64,000 bases of DNA from Cunninghamia lanceolata. Lineage: Eukaryota; Streptophyta; Pinopsida; Cupressales; Cupressaceae. Positions 22,463 through 33,869 of this stretch are shown one piece after another. Position 1 is the stretch's first letter. Each line of letters starts with the position of its first letter. Both the position numbers and the translations under genes were made by a program. The notes beneath the pieces are model-generated. The model did no database searches and was not told the origin of the DNA. It worked only from the letters and a program-made list of their open reading frames with translations. The DNA is taken from assembly GCA_027924645.1 (NCBI GenBank), contig BSBN01000293.1:8208501-8272500 (forward strand), written 5' to 3'.

Positions 22463-23945
22463 ATCTATAAATCCTCTAAATATCCCAATCATGGCTGACA
22501 AATGCACATATTGTCTAAACAAGGAGATTTCACCAACCTCACTTCTACCATCCCACGGGGATTCAATGACAAATATGTGGATGCCTCTACCTATAAAGTA
22601 AAAAATCCTAAGAGTCCTCATGACCTAGGATATAAAAGCCAAGAATCATAGAAGTATCCATATCAAAAGATGCATACACCCATACACCTTAATGCCAAAC
22701 TGAACAAGGTGTGGATCCCCAAGCAATAAATGATTACTCCAAAAGCTACACAAAAGTTGCATACACCCAAACCCCTACCTTCACAGGTACTATCTAAAAG
22801 CAAAATGGTTTGGCTACCCAAGCAAAAAGCCCTAAAGTTACATGAGGCATCCACCTCTCAAGAATTCCAACCATCTACTTTCTCCCATTCCATCCCAAAG
22901 TCTCAAATCCTTCCATCCCATATGGCAAGCAAAAATCAGAAAAATACTAAGTCTATGTGGGTCCATAAATTCCTAAATCATTCTTCCACCAAGCAAAAAT
23001 CTCCATTGCTTCCTACACCACCCTCCTATCATCAGCTTCAATGTTTATCACGATACATGCAACCATTGGTCATGGTTCCCTTCCATTCCACAACACTTCT
23101 GTATAACTCCATCTCCCCTCCCTTCCACTACTATCCTACATATCTTCCTCATCCTATGGTCCATGCTTTTGCATAAGCCTTCCCTCCATATTCTGCATCA
23201 TAATCCACTATCTACCTATGCCATATCACTTTCATGCAATCCCCCACCAACATCTGTGAGAACACTTGACATGGTCCATTTGACAGTATCTATCTAGTGG
23301 GACTATCACCTTTCAAGGAACTCTATACTTGAGTCTTTCCATGTCCACCTTCTCCTATCTAAATATTCAAAAAAAAAAAAAAAAAGGTAAAGAGAAATCC
23401 CTTCGTCCAATTGTGAAAACTTGGCAAATAGGTGCCTTGGATAAGTACCATGATAAAAACCTAGAAAACAGGCATCATGTGTAAGTTGATCTTCTATGTC
23501 ACCTACACTTGGGGGCACCTTGTCTCATCGGCATATCAATCTTCTCCTACCAGTTTCCTTTCATACCATTTCCTATCCTATCCTCTATCCATTACATACC
23601 TATCCGGTCCCGTCCATCCATCCAAACTTCCTTTCCTCTATTCTTTGGTCTTGATAAAGATTGGGGGCACAATGTTGACAAATGTTTTGAATGGCTCTTG
23701 ACATACCTTATCCCTCCATACCATGCAAATCATTCATTATCCTCTCATCCTCCTATCATCATTAGCATTGTCATGAACAATCCTACATACTCTATCTACA
23801 ATGGGGCATGTTACACTTATGCGACAGAGTCTTTGGAGATCACATCCTTGTTTCCTACTGTCCACTATTGCCCATCCTCCTAACCATCCGTATCTACTAT
23901 CTTCCATCCATCTGCATATCCATGGTGGTTCCTTGTCATCAGTAT

Positions 23946-24131
23946 TGTTTGTTCCATATCTGTTCCATATCATGTCTTTTTTGTTCCATATCTATTCCAT
24001 ATCATGTCTTTTTTGTTCCATATCTGTTCCATATCGTGTCTTATCTGATCCATATCGGTTCCATATCTATCTTATCTGATCCATATCAGTTCCATATCTA
24101 TTCCATATCACGTCTCATCCGATCCATATCT
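23946..24131 (+). repeat. Tandem repeats of about 33 bp (tgttccatatc type)
   Basis: Five to six copies built from gttccatatctgttccatatcatgtctttt, the last ones changed to gatccatatcggttcc. Copies are unequal in length. Confidence 0.85.
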
Positions 24132-24150
24132 TAGGTCCATTAGGGTTCTT

Positions 24151-24395
24151 GTCAAACTACGTTGCCTCTATGTTGTCACATAGGCAAGGCCATTATCAAT
24201 GCACCCTCGAGGCTCTACTTCCCTGTCATCTCATATCTTGTCATCTATCCTCTAGTCCATCCATGGTCCAAGCCCCGAACTACGCTACCTCTGCATTGTC
24301 ATGTAGGCAAGGCCATTATCAATGTGCCCCCGAGGCTCCACTTTCCCTATTCGTCCCATGTCTAGTCCTTCTATCTGTCTGAGTCCACTCCACTT
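24151..24395 (+). repeat. Two tandem copies of about 123 bp
   Basis: Each copy has aactacg-t-gcctct, then taggcaaggccattatcaat and a cccgaggctc block. Starts are near 24151 and 24274. Confidence 0.8.
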
Positions 24396-25696
24396 TCCCA
24401 TCCATCCCATGTCTTGTCATCTGTCCCTCTATCTATCTATGTCTGCACCTTTCGCTAGACAAACAAGAGAAGCAAAGCAAGCTACCAAAAAAATAAAAAT
24501 CTTGACACAAAAACATCAACCTATCCTAAACAAAGCAGTGCACCATACTGAAACATTCAAGCTAAATTCTATATCAATTATGGTAAAAAGACACATCTAA
24601 TGCAAGAATGTTTTGTAAACAGGTTAACTTACAAAGTCTTGGATTTTTGTCATTATGTCTTCCTATGCTACTCAAGGATGCCAAAAGCTAGAGATGCTAT
24701 GATGAGGGCATAATCTTTTTCTTTGTCTACTGCTTGTGGATCAAACTTTAGTAATGTGACGACTTTTGTCTAACGACATGATCAGCAAAAGATCATTGAG
24801 GACTCCAAGGTCTAAACATGAAAAGGGGCAATCCTTGTCTGTTAAAATGCAAGAAGTACTCAGGTCAACTAGATTCAACTTTGACTAGATGCTTGTATTA
24901 ACTTGCTAAATCAAAATCCATGTAAGTAATACTTAGGTCATCTTGGTTTAATTATACCTAGATGCTTGTATTTTCTTACAACATAATAAAGCCCAATGAT
25001 GAAAGCGCTTCAAAATACTTGCTATATCAAGGTGACAAATATCCATATCCATATCGTATCCAATTGCATTTCATATCCATTTCCATTTCCATACCGTATC
25101 CAATTGCAAGTCTATCCTTAATCCATGCCAATCAAGTCAAGTCAATCTTGTCAAATGATCCGATCACAATCAGTGGTCTTGATCCTTGTCCAGTCGTAAA
25201 CCATATCAATCAATCATAACTATCCTTCATGTTGCTCTAGGGATACATCACTCCCCGCCATGACAACATTGTCGTATATCGTTATCATATGTCTTAGACA
25301 AGATGTCGCATTGTCGAAACTAGACTCGGAGTCTTATACGACATATCTCATTCCTGAAACTAGACATCATCGACCTATATCATTGGTTTACCGCTCGAAA
25401 GGGGCAATACCTTGGTTGTTCCTATATCATTTGTGCATACTTGCTTACTTGCTTGTGTGTGTCATCTTTTTATCTTGCATTCCATATCATTCATCCATTT
25501 CTTCTGCATCCAACCATTTCATCTCCTGTCAACCTATCTCATCGTGAGTTTGTCCGTCTCACGCCTTCCACCTTCTCCCCGTCCAATCTCCTGAGGGGGC
25601 ATCCTATCATCATAACCTGTACCAGGGGCAAACTGGGGCATGTATCATTATCAGACTATTTATTCTTTGAAACAACGTGATAAAACACATTGCTTC

Positions 25697-25710
25697 AAAG
25701 AGGGGCAAAA
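25697..25710 (+). other. Polypurine tract of element B
   Basis: The run aaagaggggcaaaa lies directly before the tgtatacacc of the 3' LTR. Position and composition are those of a plus-strand primer. Confidence 0.9.
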
Positions 25711-26832
25711 TGTATACACCTAAAATTGGCTTGGGTCAAATTAAGTAAATATTTTAATATTTATCTTAATTCTTATTTTCTTCTATCAATTAAATAAATA
25801 TTCAAAATTTATTTGATTATTTCATTATCCCATAATTAAATAAAGTCATTTTATTTAATTAAATTTCCTAAATTCTTCTTATGTCTCACATCAATTAAAT
25901 TCCCTAAATTTTTCTAATGTCTAAAGTCCAAAATCCACCTCATCAATCCACCTCACCATGTTGCACATATAATTAAATATTTTTAATATTTAATTAGCTA
26001 ATATCCTCCATTTTCCAAAATAAATCTTTAAATCAATTATCCTCCACCAAATTGAATATTTAATTCAATGTTCCCCACTAGCCTTCACAAATTGAATATT
26101 TAATTCAATGTTCCCCACTAGCCTTCACCAATTGAATATTTAATTTAATGTTCCCCACTATCCTCCACCAATTGAATTCTTAATTCAATTGTTCCCCACT
26201 ATCCTCCACCAATTGAATTTCAATTCAATTGTTCCCCACTATCCTCCACTCTTCCCAAAAATAAATTTTTAACTCATCCACTATCCTCCACTCTTCCCAA
26301 AAAATAAATTTTTAATTCATTCACTATGAATAAAAGATTCACTTTTATTCCTAGCCATTGATCTCATCTGTTGATCCTCACCCTCCATTCCTTTTTCAGA
26401 AAATCTATAAATAAGACCCTTCTCTAAGCAATTAGGGGGACTTCATTCAGGTATCCTTACCATGCCCAATTTCCTCTAGAGGCACTTCATTTGGCAAGAT
26501 AACTATACCTAAATTTCTCTTCTTCTCTTATTCATTCCATTTTCAAGTGTCCTCCATTATCATGTGTTGAAGCTCACATTCAACACAAACTCACATCAAA
26601 AGCCATTCTTCCTTTCTCATCTTCAACAAGTAAGCAAGCTAGGAAAGCTTCTAAGGGCTTCACAATCAAGATCAAAGAAAGATAGGCAAACAATGGAAAA
26701 CGACAGGTAAAGGAGTTTGTAAGCATGTTCTTACTCATTTTGGTTTAATTCTTCTTTGCTTTTAACTTCCATTGGTGTTTGGGTTTTATATGTTTTCATT
26801 AGTTTGATTTAACCACATTTCTTCCCCTGACA
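25711..26832 (+). repeat. 3' LTR of element B
   Basis: Matches 10635-11749 with the same 40-bp repeat array (26049-26245) and TATA-like box (26406-26413). It ends cccctgaca. The following bases tatac mirror gatac before the 5' LTR. Confidence 0.9.
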
Positions 26833-26869
26833 TATACATCTGAAGTTTATGTATACAATAGGTATCAAA

Positions 26870-28740
26870 GAGCTAAGACAAAATGCTCTCGAGAGAAGTA
26901 GAGGCACCCCATGCAAGGGGGCATGAGTTTCAAGAAAATAAAATCAAGGTTGGTTCCCTCCAACAAAACCTTTGGGGCTTCTGTTCCTCTGTCTACGAGT
27001 ACCGCTCATCACTCCATGGGACCTGTGAGAATGATGTGCTCTATTGTCGGCATGTGACTATGAAGGCCCCACCATGCTAGTGCCAGAATGCCCAACATTA
27101 AGGTGAGCCATCTCCTAAAGTACTTTATTCTTTCCCTAAAGCATGTTAACCTAGGTCCTCAACTCTGTAATCATCTCACACCCATGGTAAATAGGAGCAA
27201 AAATGTCTATGTGTCGTCCTATAGTAGGGGGCACACCAGGATCCTCCAAGAGATGATCACGAATCATCCTAGTAAAAGGGAAGGTTAATCCTACATTAAC
27301 CTCATGAACCAAGTACCTCCATTCTTTGATGTTGCCTGAAAAGCCAAAATCAAAGTCAAGACCAAGTCAGTGCCACACGAGAAGAGATAAGACAAAGCCA
27401 AAGTAAGATCAAATAGACCAAAACTTACGTGGATCTCTAGGCTACCAGTCAGGGTGAAGCTGATGCATCACCTCATCTGAGTGAGGAGGTGGAGGAATAA
27501 TAGGAGGAACCTTAGGGATGTTAGGAACCTCATTTGAGACATCGATGTCATCAAAATCCCCATCCTCGAGGGGGGGCCTCATTTGACGAACCATCGCTAT
27601 CAGGAACATAGTCCTCGTCAGTGGACTCTAAATCAACTATCGCAGTTACGGATCGAGAAGGAGTCCCTCTCCCTTTCCTTCGTCCTCCTCTAGAAGCTCT
27701 AGTGATGAAGACACCTAGATTCAAAGGTGTCCAAGTGACGTCCTGCTATCCAATCTCCCCCATCTCTTGAACGGTCCTATAACAAGTAGACACAGGGGGC
27801 AAGTCCTCCGAGACATCCTCACCAAACTATTGCAAGACTCAATCCACCTGATGAGCCTCAACCTGACCATTGCGATATGTGATCTCTAAAACCTCATAGT
27901 AGTACACCATCATCTCACCATGTGGGGCCCAATCCCCCTCCATGTCATGGTAGGGGTCAGAAATAATGTCATCATCTATAAGAGTAGCAATAGTGGGAAG
28001 AGTAGCATCATAATGACCAATGTGTGTCCACCTCGCTGCTCTCTGTAGTCACCTATCAAGAAGAGGAATAGGCTTCTAGTAGGGTTTCATGTGCTAAAAA
28101 ATACATGTCATAATTAGAGAAGAGTGGCTGAAAGCTAGAGCCCCTCGCCGAGAGATCCGATAGAAATCTATATAGACCATAGCTAGGATGTCAGGTCCCC
28201 ATGTGTAAATTGTACCCTCCTCTAAACCATGAATGATGGGTGCCCAACACCATCTCAGACAAGCTGAGGCCTTGTCTCTCGATAGCCTTGAAGCAATTAG
28301 GCCAATTAGAAACCTCCTTAGAAGTGGGAGGCAGAGTCATGGTACTGAAGAAAGTAGAACTCCTGTCTGGTCCCCAGCATGATTAACCCCCATAAAAGTA
28401 GCCCGAGAAGCCTTGTTCTCAAAAGACTCACTGGCAGGAAAAAATAGAGTTTGTCCTCTCACAAGGACCCCAAGAATGTGATACACATCATAAAAAGTGA
28501 TAGTCCACTCACTAAAAATCTATGGGAACCCAAATGTGTTCTTATCTGTATCCCAGTAAGTCAAAATATCACAACATATATGAGATACAGGATGGATCAC
28601 GGGAATGTGACAAACTCTGCCAAGACCTATCCTTTTAAGTATGGCATGATCCTCAGCACTAAGTGAAGCAAACATCCCTGAAATCCACCCTTGCTCTCGG
28701 CCAACATTCCATCGAATATGCATCTCTTGCAAAAAATCAA
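26870..28740 (-). pseudogene. Antisense plant-mobile-domain-like frame in the 3' region of element A
   Basis: Read on the minus strand, the frame starts near 28732 (MQEMHIRWNVGREQGWISGM) and runs to about 26870 with several stops. Near 28560-28450 it gives ILTYWDTDKNTFGFP, a stop, then EWTITFYDVYHILGVLVRGQ. This is the signature of the plant mobile domain (aminotransferase-like) family, in which a W-x-x-x-T-x-T-F strand precedes G-E-x-T-I-T-L-x-D-V and ILGLPV-x-G. Later pieces include LRWCWAPIIHGLEEGTIYTW, an acidic tail DLESTDEDYVPDSDGSSNEA near 27640, and WRYLVHEVNVGLTFPFTRMI near 27290. Plant mobile domains are known both in plant genes and in gypsy elements. Orientation is opposite to gag-pol, so it needs its own promoter. 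Function of the domain is unclear. It is dead here. Confidence 0.7.
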
Positions 28741-29699
28741 AAAGAAAAGTTTTAGATTAGATCTCGTAAACTCACAAAAATCCCTAAAAATCATAAAACT
28801 ATAGAAAAATTTACATTAAAAAAATCATGTAAACCATCAAAAATTGTAATAAAAAGGTAGATCTAGTGACCAATTCATGTCAGCTCAGAGCGAAAGAAGT
28901 GTTAAACAATGACAAATGTAGCCAAAAACTAGTCCCACAGGGTCGTCCCCTGGGCGACCCAAATGTCAGTTAGGATCTCCTCGGGCGACCTTGTTGCAAA
29001 GAAACATCCCCCAAGGCGACCCTGTTGTCAGTCAGGATCTCCCTGGGTGACCTTGCCTGCCAAAAGGGGCAACCCTAAGAGCGACCCCCTCAAGCAAAAA
29101 TTAGTCTAAAAACCTTGTTTCTTAGCCGATTTAAAAAAATGAAAGATCAATCTTGCACTAAACGATGAGACAAACACAATGCAACATGAAAAATCACCAA
29201 AGCCAGATGATTTCAAGAGATTTTTCACAAAGTTCAACCTAGGGTTTAGAGGAGAGTTTTTCACTAATTACTTACCCGATTCTCCATGACTGAGAAAGAG
29301 GTGGCCATCTCTATGATCCCCTCGATGATACCTCTCTATCGACTACTTACGCAAATGATTTCGTTACCCTTTCACTCTGACCTCACAATTTGGCTCTTGT
29401 TGTTTTCCCTTAGCTTAGTTTCTTTTATGCACTTAGATTAGTTCTTTACTTTTATGCATTTTTTTTCGTGCATCATTTCCCATGCTCTCATGCCTATAGG
29501 TCTGAACTGACAAATGCAAGTGACTAGTCGAATTCAAATGATCCATGGTAAGTTCGTCATTTTAGTTTTCATTATTCATTTTGATATATTTAGATGCTAG
29601 ACTGATACTAGTTATTTTAGGTACAAATAGAGGAAAATCGATAACAGGTAAGGCCTAGTTCGGGAATGGTACCTACCTTTCATGTAGACTACTGTCCCT
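28741..29699 (+). other. Element A region between the antisense frame and the polypurine tract
   Basis: No gene. At 28930-29100 several gggcgaccc-type words occur that also lie in the LTRs of A (1180-1260 and 30229-30320). If the antisense frame has a promoter, it should lie here. Confidence 0.55.
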
Positions 29700-29712
29700 A
29701 AGTGGGGAAATA
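29700..29712 (+). other. Candidate polypurine tract of element A
   Basis: The bases aagtggggaaata precede the LTR start tgtaagcag. The run is broken by a T, so the site is less certain than those of B and C. Confidence 0.55.
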
Positions 29713-31952
29713 TGTAAGCAGAAAAATCATGCATTGCCTCCACGAGGACCCCTATGATGATTCAAATCCTTGTCACGTACATGTAAGCGTGAAAATAAAT
29801 CCTTTGGGCAGCCGGCCTCTTGATGACGTGTCCTCTCTTCTTATTTTGTGTCATTTCTGCTTTGTCAATTCTCCTTCTTCCCCATTTGAGACACTTGTTG
29901 AATTACATTTTATGGCTTTCGACCTTGATCCTAAGCCTTGTGAGTGTCTTGTAGGTGAGTTTTCACCTCTCCCGTTTGTATTTCGTCTAGTGCACCTCAT
30001 AGAAGCCTTCCAGAGGTCTTGTGATCCATCTACCACTTTTTGTTTTCAATTTCAACCAACCAATCCAAATCTCCCCCTATTATTTCCAGATCCCCACTAG
30101 GGATCCTGAAGATGTAACTAGAGATTTGGATTCTTCCACATGTCTGACCTATTTCTTGATGCAGAAATCCCCCTTTTCCTCCCCTGTACCTTTTACTACC
30201 CTGAATTTCTACATTTCACACTTTTCATCCTGGATCTCCCCAGGCGACTTGTGGTCGCCCCTAGGGTGACCCATTATCTCCCTGGGCGACCCTATCTGAC
30301 GAAGGTGGCGACCCTGCCATCTTTTGACCCATGGAAAAACTTGAGTTTCTCTCTCATTTTTGCTCCATTTTTGCCTATTTTTCTTTCTGTTTGCATGATT
30401 TTTGATCCTTGATATAGAGTTAACTATTTCATGCACCCACACATGCATAATTATCTCTATTTGATCTATAATTAACTGTAACCAGTCCCTAATCAGCTGA
30501 GTTCAATGGGCAATCAACCTTGTTAACTCCCCAATCCATTCTTGTTAACTCATCAATCAAATGAGTTAACTCTTCAATCCAATCCCTTCTTCAAACCTAT
30601 AAATACACCCTCCCTTAAGCACAAAGGGAGGCAAATTCATTATGCACCAGCTCTTGCCAAGTTTGCTCTCTAACCTAGCATTCATATGCTCATACAAGAT
30701 GTAAGTTCCTTTTACTTTCTTTTATTCAATCAAGCAACGCTACGCTGCTCAATTCCTAGCCATTGTGCTGAATTTAAAGCTCATATCAAGCTCATACAAG
30801 CTATACAAAAGCTTCTTTTTATTTCTTTGGGTCATTTTGTTGTCAAGAGGATCACTTGCTACCACAGAAGGATTAAAGGTTACCTGTACAAGGATATTGA
30901 GGGTAGTGGATTCAACAAATCTTCATCTTTTTTAGGTTCTTTCATTGCTTTCATAGTAATTAGATAATCACATTGCTCTTGGGAATAGTAACATTTTTGC
31001 TTTTTCCTTGATAGGTTAGATCTTGCATGCTAGATTAATCATTTTTACATTCATAGATCTACTTCGTTAGAAAAAGCATTTTCCCTTTCTATTAAATTAG
31101 ATTGCATTGAAAACACAAAAAACCCACAAAAACATAGATTAAACTTTGCATTTGAAAAGACATATAGGATTGCATACATATTTCTTTCATAGATTAGAAG
31201 CATTTTCCTTTCCAAAATATTTTTAAAAATACCAAAAAGACACTTTGATTATAGATCTGTTAAAATAGACAACATTGCAAACCCTCAATTCCATCACAAG
31301 GTAGTCACAGTTGAACGAAAGTCAAACCTTAGGTCAAAAAAACCCTAGATCAAAACCCTAGATCTGGTTAGCAATTATATGATTCCCTCTATGCTGATTC
31401 ATGAATGTGTTTAGGAGTAAGAGGAGAGTGGATAAGGGCTATCCATGACGAGATCGAGGAGTTGCATCTGCAACCTCAACAATAGACACACATTCCACCA
31501 CAAGAGCACCCATTTGTTCTCTTGTTGATTGAAGAAATTAGGCAATTACGACTACACAGAGCATTTATTAGAGACATAGAAACAATACAAGGCATCAATA
31601 AAAACAACTGTTTGCCCACACAAAGGTGGAATTCAAGGAATCCAAATAGACAAAGAGAGACTAGTGACCCTTTGGGTCATAGGGTTATCTCAACTACCAC
31701 ATTAATTGAGTGAAACATTCAACAAAACACACAACAACAAAGGCCACAGAACTTGCTGACCCCCCTTCGCGAAGTCCAACTCTCCAATGAGCCAGACCTC
31801 CACCGTGTCTCACCTCCTCTTGACTGGCTACTTCCACGTGAGTGAGAGTGATGTGGTGGATCACCCCATGGCAAGGAGGGAAAGGGTCCGTGTGCATACC
31901 AAAATCTAACCCGGTAGCCCCAAGCAACCAGAGCCATGATTTTGAGCATACA
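29713..31952 (+). repeat. 3' LTR of element A
   Basis: Starts tgtaagcaga and ends gcataca, matching 655-2878. It has the TATA-like box at 30598-30605 and the frame at 29702-30100 that corresponds to 731-955. A 50-base segment present here is missing from the left copy near 1999. Confidence 0.85.
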
Positions 31953-32203
31953 TTCATGTACAAGCCCAAGTAGATCTCGATAGTTAGGCTGCACCACCCT
32001 ATAGGCTTCTCTACTAATCAACACAGGCAAGTGTTATGTCTGATTCAATGCTTTACACTCTTTGTTTCTTTAACTTTGTACTGAAGAGAATCAAAAGATT
32101 TCAAATTACAAAACTGATGTCCAAAGGTGTTCGTTAACATGTGCAGATGAAGAAAAAAGCTCAAATGCGGACCCATTGTGGCACCAAGAGACTAAAGACA
32201 ACC

Positions 32204-33079
32204 ATGCCTCCAGAAAAAAGATGAATTCATTTCCCACCGAATGAAGACAATCAAGTTGCTAACAAGAGCAGTCCTCAACCACCTGAGCTAGTTATTCAAG
32301 TCAATGCAGCTACTAGAAGCAAGAAGGTTTCAGTTCAATATGAGTGGAGGAAAGAGGATATGAATGACATGCACCCAAAAAAAAAATTTCAATTCAGTAT
32401 GCACGATGATGCTTTTGCAGTGAAGAACATCCTTAGTCTTTCCAGGGTTGATGTGTCAGATGTGGAAGTTGCCAACACATTACTATTAGGGTTTATCGAT
32501 GCTGATTTAAATCCTACAACAACAGAAAAAATGGGAGAGGAAACAGTGGGGGGTCAACTAGTTGATGACATCACTAAAAGTCAACAAGAGACTACCATGG
32601 ATGGACTTATCCTTCCATCTCCCCCAAGCCAGCCATCATGGATTATGGAGGGATCCATGAATTTAGGACATGACTTGAATCCACAGGAAGAAGGTAGCAC
32701 ATTCTCTTTCCCCTCTCCATATATAATGTTGAAAGTTGATGAAATAATACATTACTATGACCAATGTGGAGAAGGTGATACTCAATTATTAACAACAAAC
32801 AAATACATGAACCTATTAATGGAATAAGAGAAATGTGGGAAAGTAATTCAGGAGTTAAAACTATGAAAGAGGGAGCAGATTGAGGATAGAAAGGTAGCAC
32901 ATGTTGCAAAGGAATTGAAGGATCAAGCCAAACTAGATAGAGAGATAGTTCGGCAAGTAAAGAAACAACATAAAGTGGAAAAAGAGTTCAAAAGGGAGCA
33001 AGAAATGGTTCCAAAGGAGAAGGATAGAAAGGAAAAAGCGTTTGAAATGGTAAGGTTCTACAGAGAGAAAGGCATTTAA
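32204..33079 (+). pseudogene. Unidentified degraded frame with charged coiled-coil end
   Basis: I do not recognise this protein. In one frame the ATG at 32204 (MPPEKR) meets TGA at 32222, then continues IHFPPNEDNQVANKS and VNAATRSKKVSVQYEWRKED to the ATG at 32360. The open part of 155 codons has FAVKNILSLSRVDVSDVEVA and VDEIIHYYDQCGEGDTQLL. After stops at 32825 and 32863 the frame goes on as a Lys/Glu-rich helix (VAKELKDQAKLDREIVRQVK), ending FYREKGI at 33079. It lies just outside element A's right LTR. It could be a gag-like piece of another retroelement or a host gene fragment. The TGA at 32222 fits a CGA change. Confidence 0.35.
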
Positions 33080-33469
33080 GCAACCCCTTAAACCGTTTGC
33101 CTGAAAATCATGCCTTGTTTAGGGAGATGGTGAACATTTATATCCCTAACTATTTTCCAGCATAGTTTGAATGAGATTGGTAGCAACCAATCATTGTAAA
33201 CAAACAAGTTTGAAATTGCACCCTAGGGAGGCATTTTTTTGCATTTTGTAATAGCACGATTTATATTTAGGGGAATTTAGAATTGCATGCAATGAGGTGT
33301 GTTTGTATGTATGTTTGTAAGAACATGATTGTATATGGATATGCATCCACATTCAGAGGTGTAAGGAACTCCAGTGAAGCAGTCCAGAAAAGAGGATAGC
33401 AAGTTAACATTCCAGACCACACAAGCATTCAACCAAGTCAATCAACCTCTCCATTATTTTATTTTCTAT
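33080..33469. other. No gene seen
   Basis: AT-rich DNA with short repeats such as gtatgtatgtttgta at 33305. Nothing else can be supported. Confidence 0.5.
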
Positions 33470-33561
33470 CTGGTTGTAATCATGAGGCTTCGGTATTCAA
33501 ATAGGGTTACTATTTATCCATATAAAATGAAAAATTAATATAAACATACATATGCATATGC

Positions 33562-33575
<14 letters not shown>

Positions 33576-33611
<36 letters not shown>
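33576..33611. repeat. (TG)18 microsatellite
   Basis: A perfect TG run preceded by tatgcatatgcatatatata, so alternating purine and pyrimidine for about 60 bases. Confidence 0.95.
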
Positions 33612-33613
<2 letters not shown>

Positions 33614-33639
33614 TTATTCAAAACATAATATATGCTTTA

Positions 33640-33850
33640 CATATTGAAATAGGGTTATTATTTATCCATTGGTATTCAGTTATTTTATATATTTTTTGTT
33701 TGTAATGGCATTTTTTCCATCTATTTTTGTCTGTATTCATAAATGGAAGCTTCTTATGGTTTTCACACTGTTTGTAATCATGAGGGTTCAATATTAAAAT
33801 GAGGTTACTTTTATCCATGGGTATTAAAATATATTCTATTTTTATTGTTT
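33640..33850 (-). repeat. 148-bp repeat family, inverted copies
   Basis: The plus strand here reads gggttattatttatccattg and gaagcttcttatggtttt, which is the reverse of the 148-bp units at 43.2, 44.8 and 51.7 kb. About one and a half units are present. Confidence 0.7.
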
Positions 33851-33869
33851 GGTAAGGATTTCTTATCCT

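Larger units (their letters stand above)
20687..23176 (+). pseudogene. Element B frame: coiled start, Pro/Ser/His-rich body and G-patch motif
   Basis: The start at 20687 (MTTKLEELSQELKYLKL) stops at 20728. The main open frame, 566 codons from 20798, begins with a helical segment VIQQEMTILQAERV that looks like a gag start, then becomes Ser/Pro/His-rich and probably disordered. Two direct repeats of 41 residues lie at 21459-21704. Near residues 396-440 the segment LQNMNYQGKGLGLHEQGI followed by PVHVNVPP fits a G-patch, a motif attached to the protease in Tat-like elements. A 14-residue repeat (PPSNLPPLLPTPNI) fills 22250-22462. After the stop at 22496 more frame (KVWIPKQ and KMVWLPKQKALK at 22704 and 22803) continues to 23176. 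No protease or gag domain is visible. Function unknown. Confidence 0.65.
23177..25696 (+). other. 3' region of element B without a gene
   Basis: A C/T-rich, non-coding stretch. It holds tandem repeats at 23946-24131 and 24151-24395 and several ggggca words (23655, 24815, 25399, 25625) that resemble the polypurine tract at its end. Short Ser/His/Tyr-rich frames follow from composition. Confidence 0.6.
10635..26832 (+). mobile_element. Element B: pol-less Tat-like LTR retrotransposon nested in A
   Basis: LTRs at 10635-11749 and 25711-26832 start tgtatacacc and end in ca. A primer-binding site follows the left LTR, and a clear polypurine tract (aaagaggggcaaaa) precedes the right one. Flanking bases are gatac on the left and tatac on the right, a likely 5-bp target duplication with one change. 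I count 5 differences in the first 120 LTR bases. No protease, RT or integrase belongs to B. The only pol in the interval belongs to element C, which sits in B's leader. B keeps one Pro/Ser-rich frame with a G-patch at 20687-23176. It would need enzymes from a relative. Confidence 0.85.
655..31952 (+). mobile_element. Element A: Tat-like Ty3/gypsy LTR retrotransposon, interrupted by element B
   Basis: Two long direct repeats, 655-2878 and 29713-31952, enclose a gag-pol region on the plus strand at 3067-9123. Without the inserted element B (10635-26832) the element is about 15 kb. Domain order is gag, protease, RNase H-like, RT, RNase H, integrase, followed by a long 3' region with an antisense frame. 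The RT and integrase wording (DDFPLPSIDQIVD, YVDDLLAKS, ATDNASSFKNP) is of the plant Tat/Athila branch. All genes carry several stops, so the copy is dead. The first base pair of the left LTR reads TA instead of TG, and no flanking 5-bp duplication is visible. In a 60-base stretch (731-790 against the right LTR) I count 6 differences, so it is old. Confidence 0.85.

Noticed and set aside
26861..26877. The word ggtatcaaagagctaag, like a Met primer-binding site
   Set aside because: It is 28 bases after the end of B's 3' LTR, not at an LTR end, and has an extra base (caaag for cag). No gag follows on that strand.
33576..33611. TG run as a possible regulatory Z-DNA site
   Set aside because: It is a plain microsatellite with no neighbouring gene. 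No functional claim can be supported.
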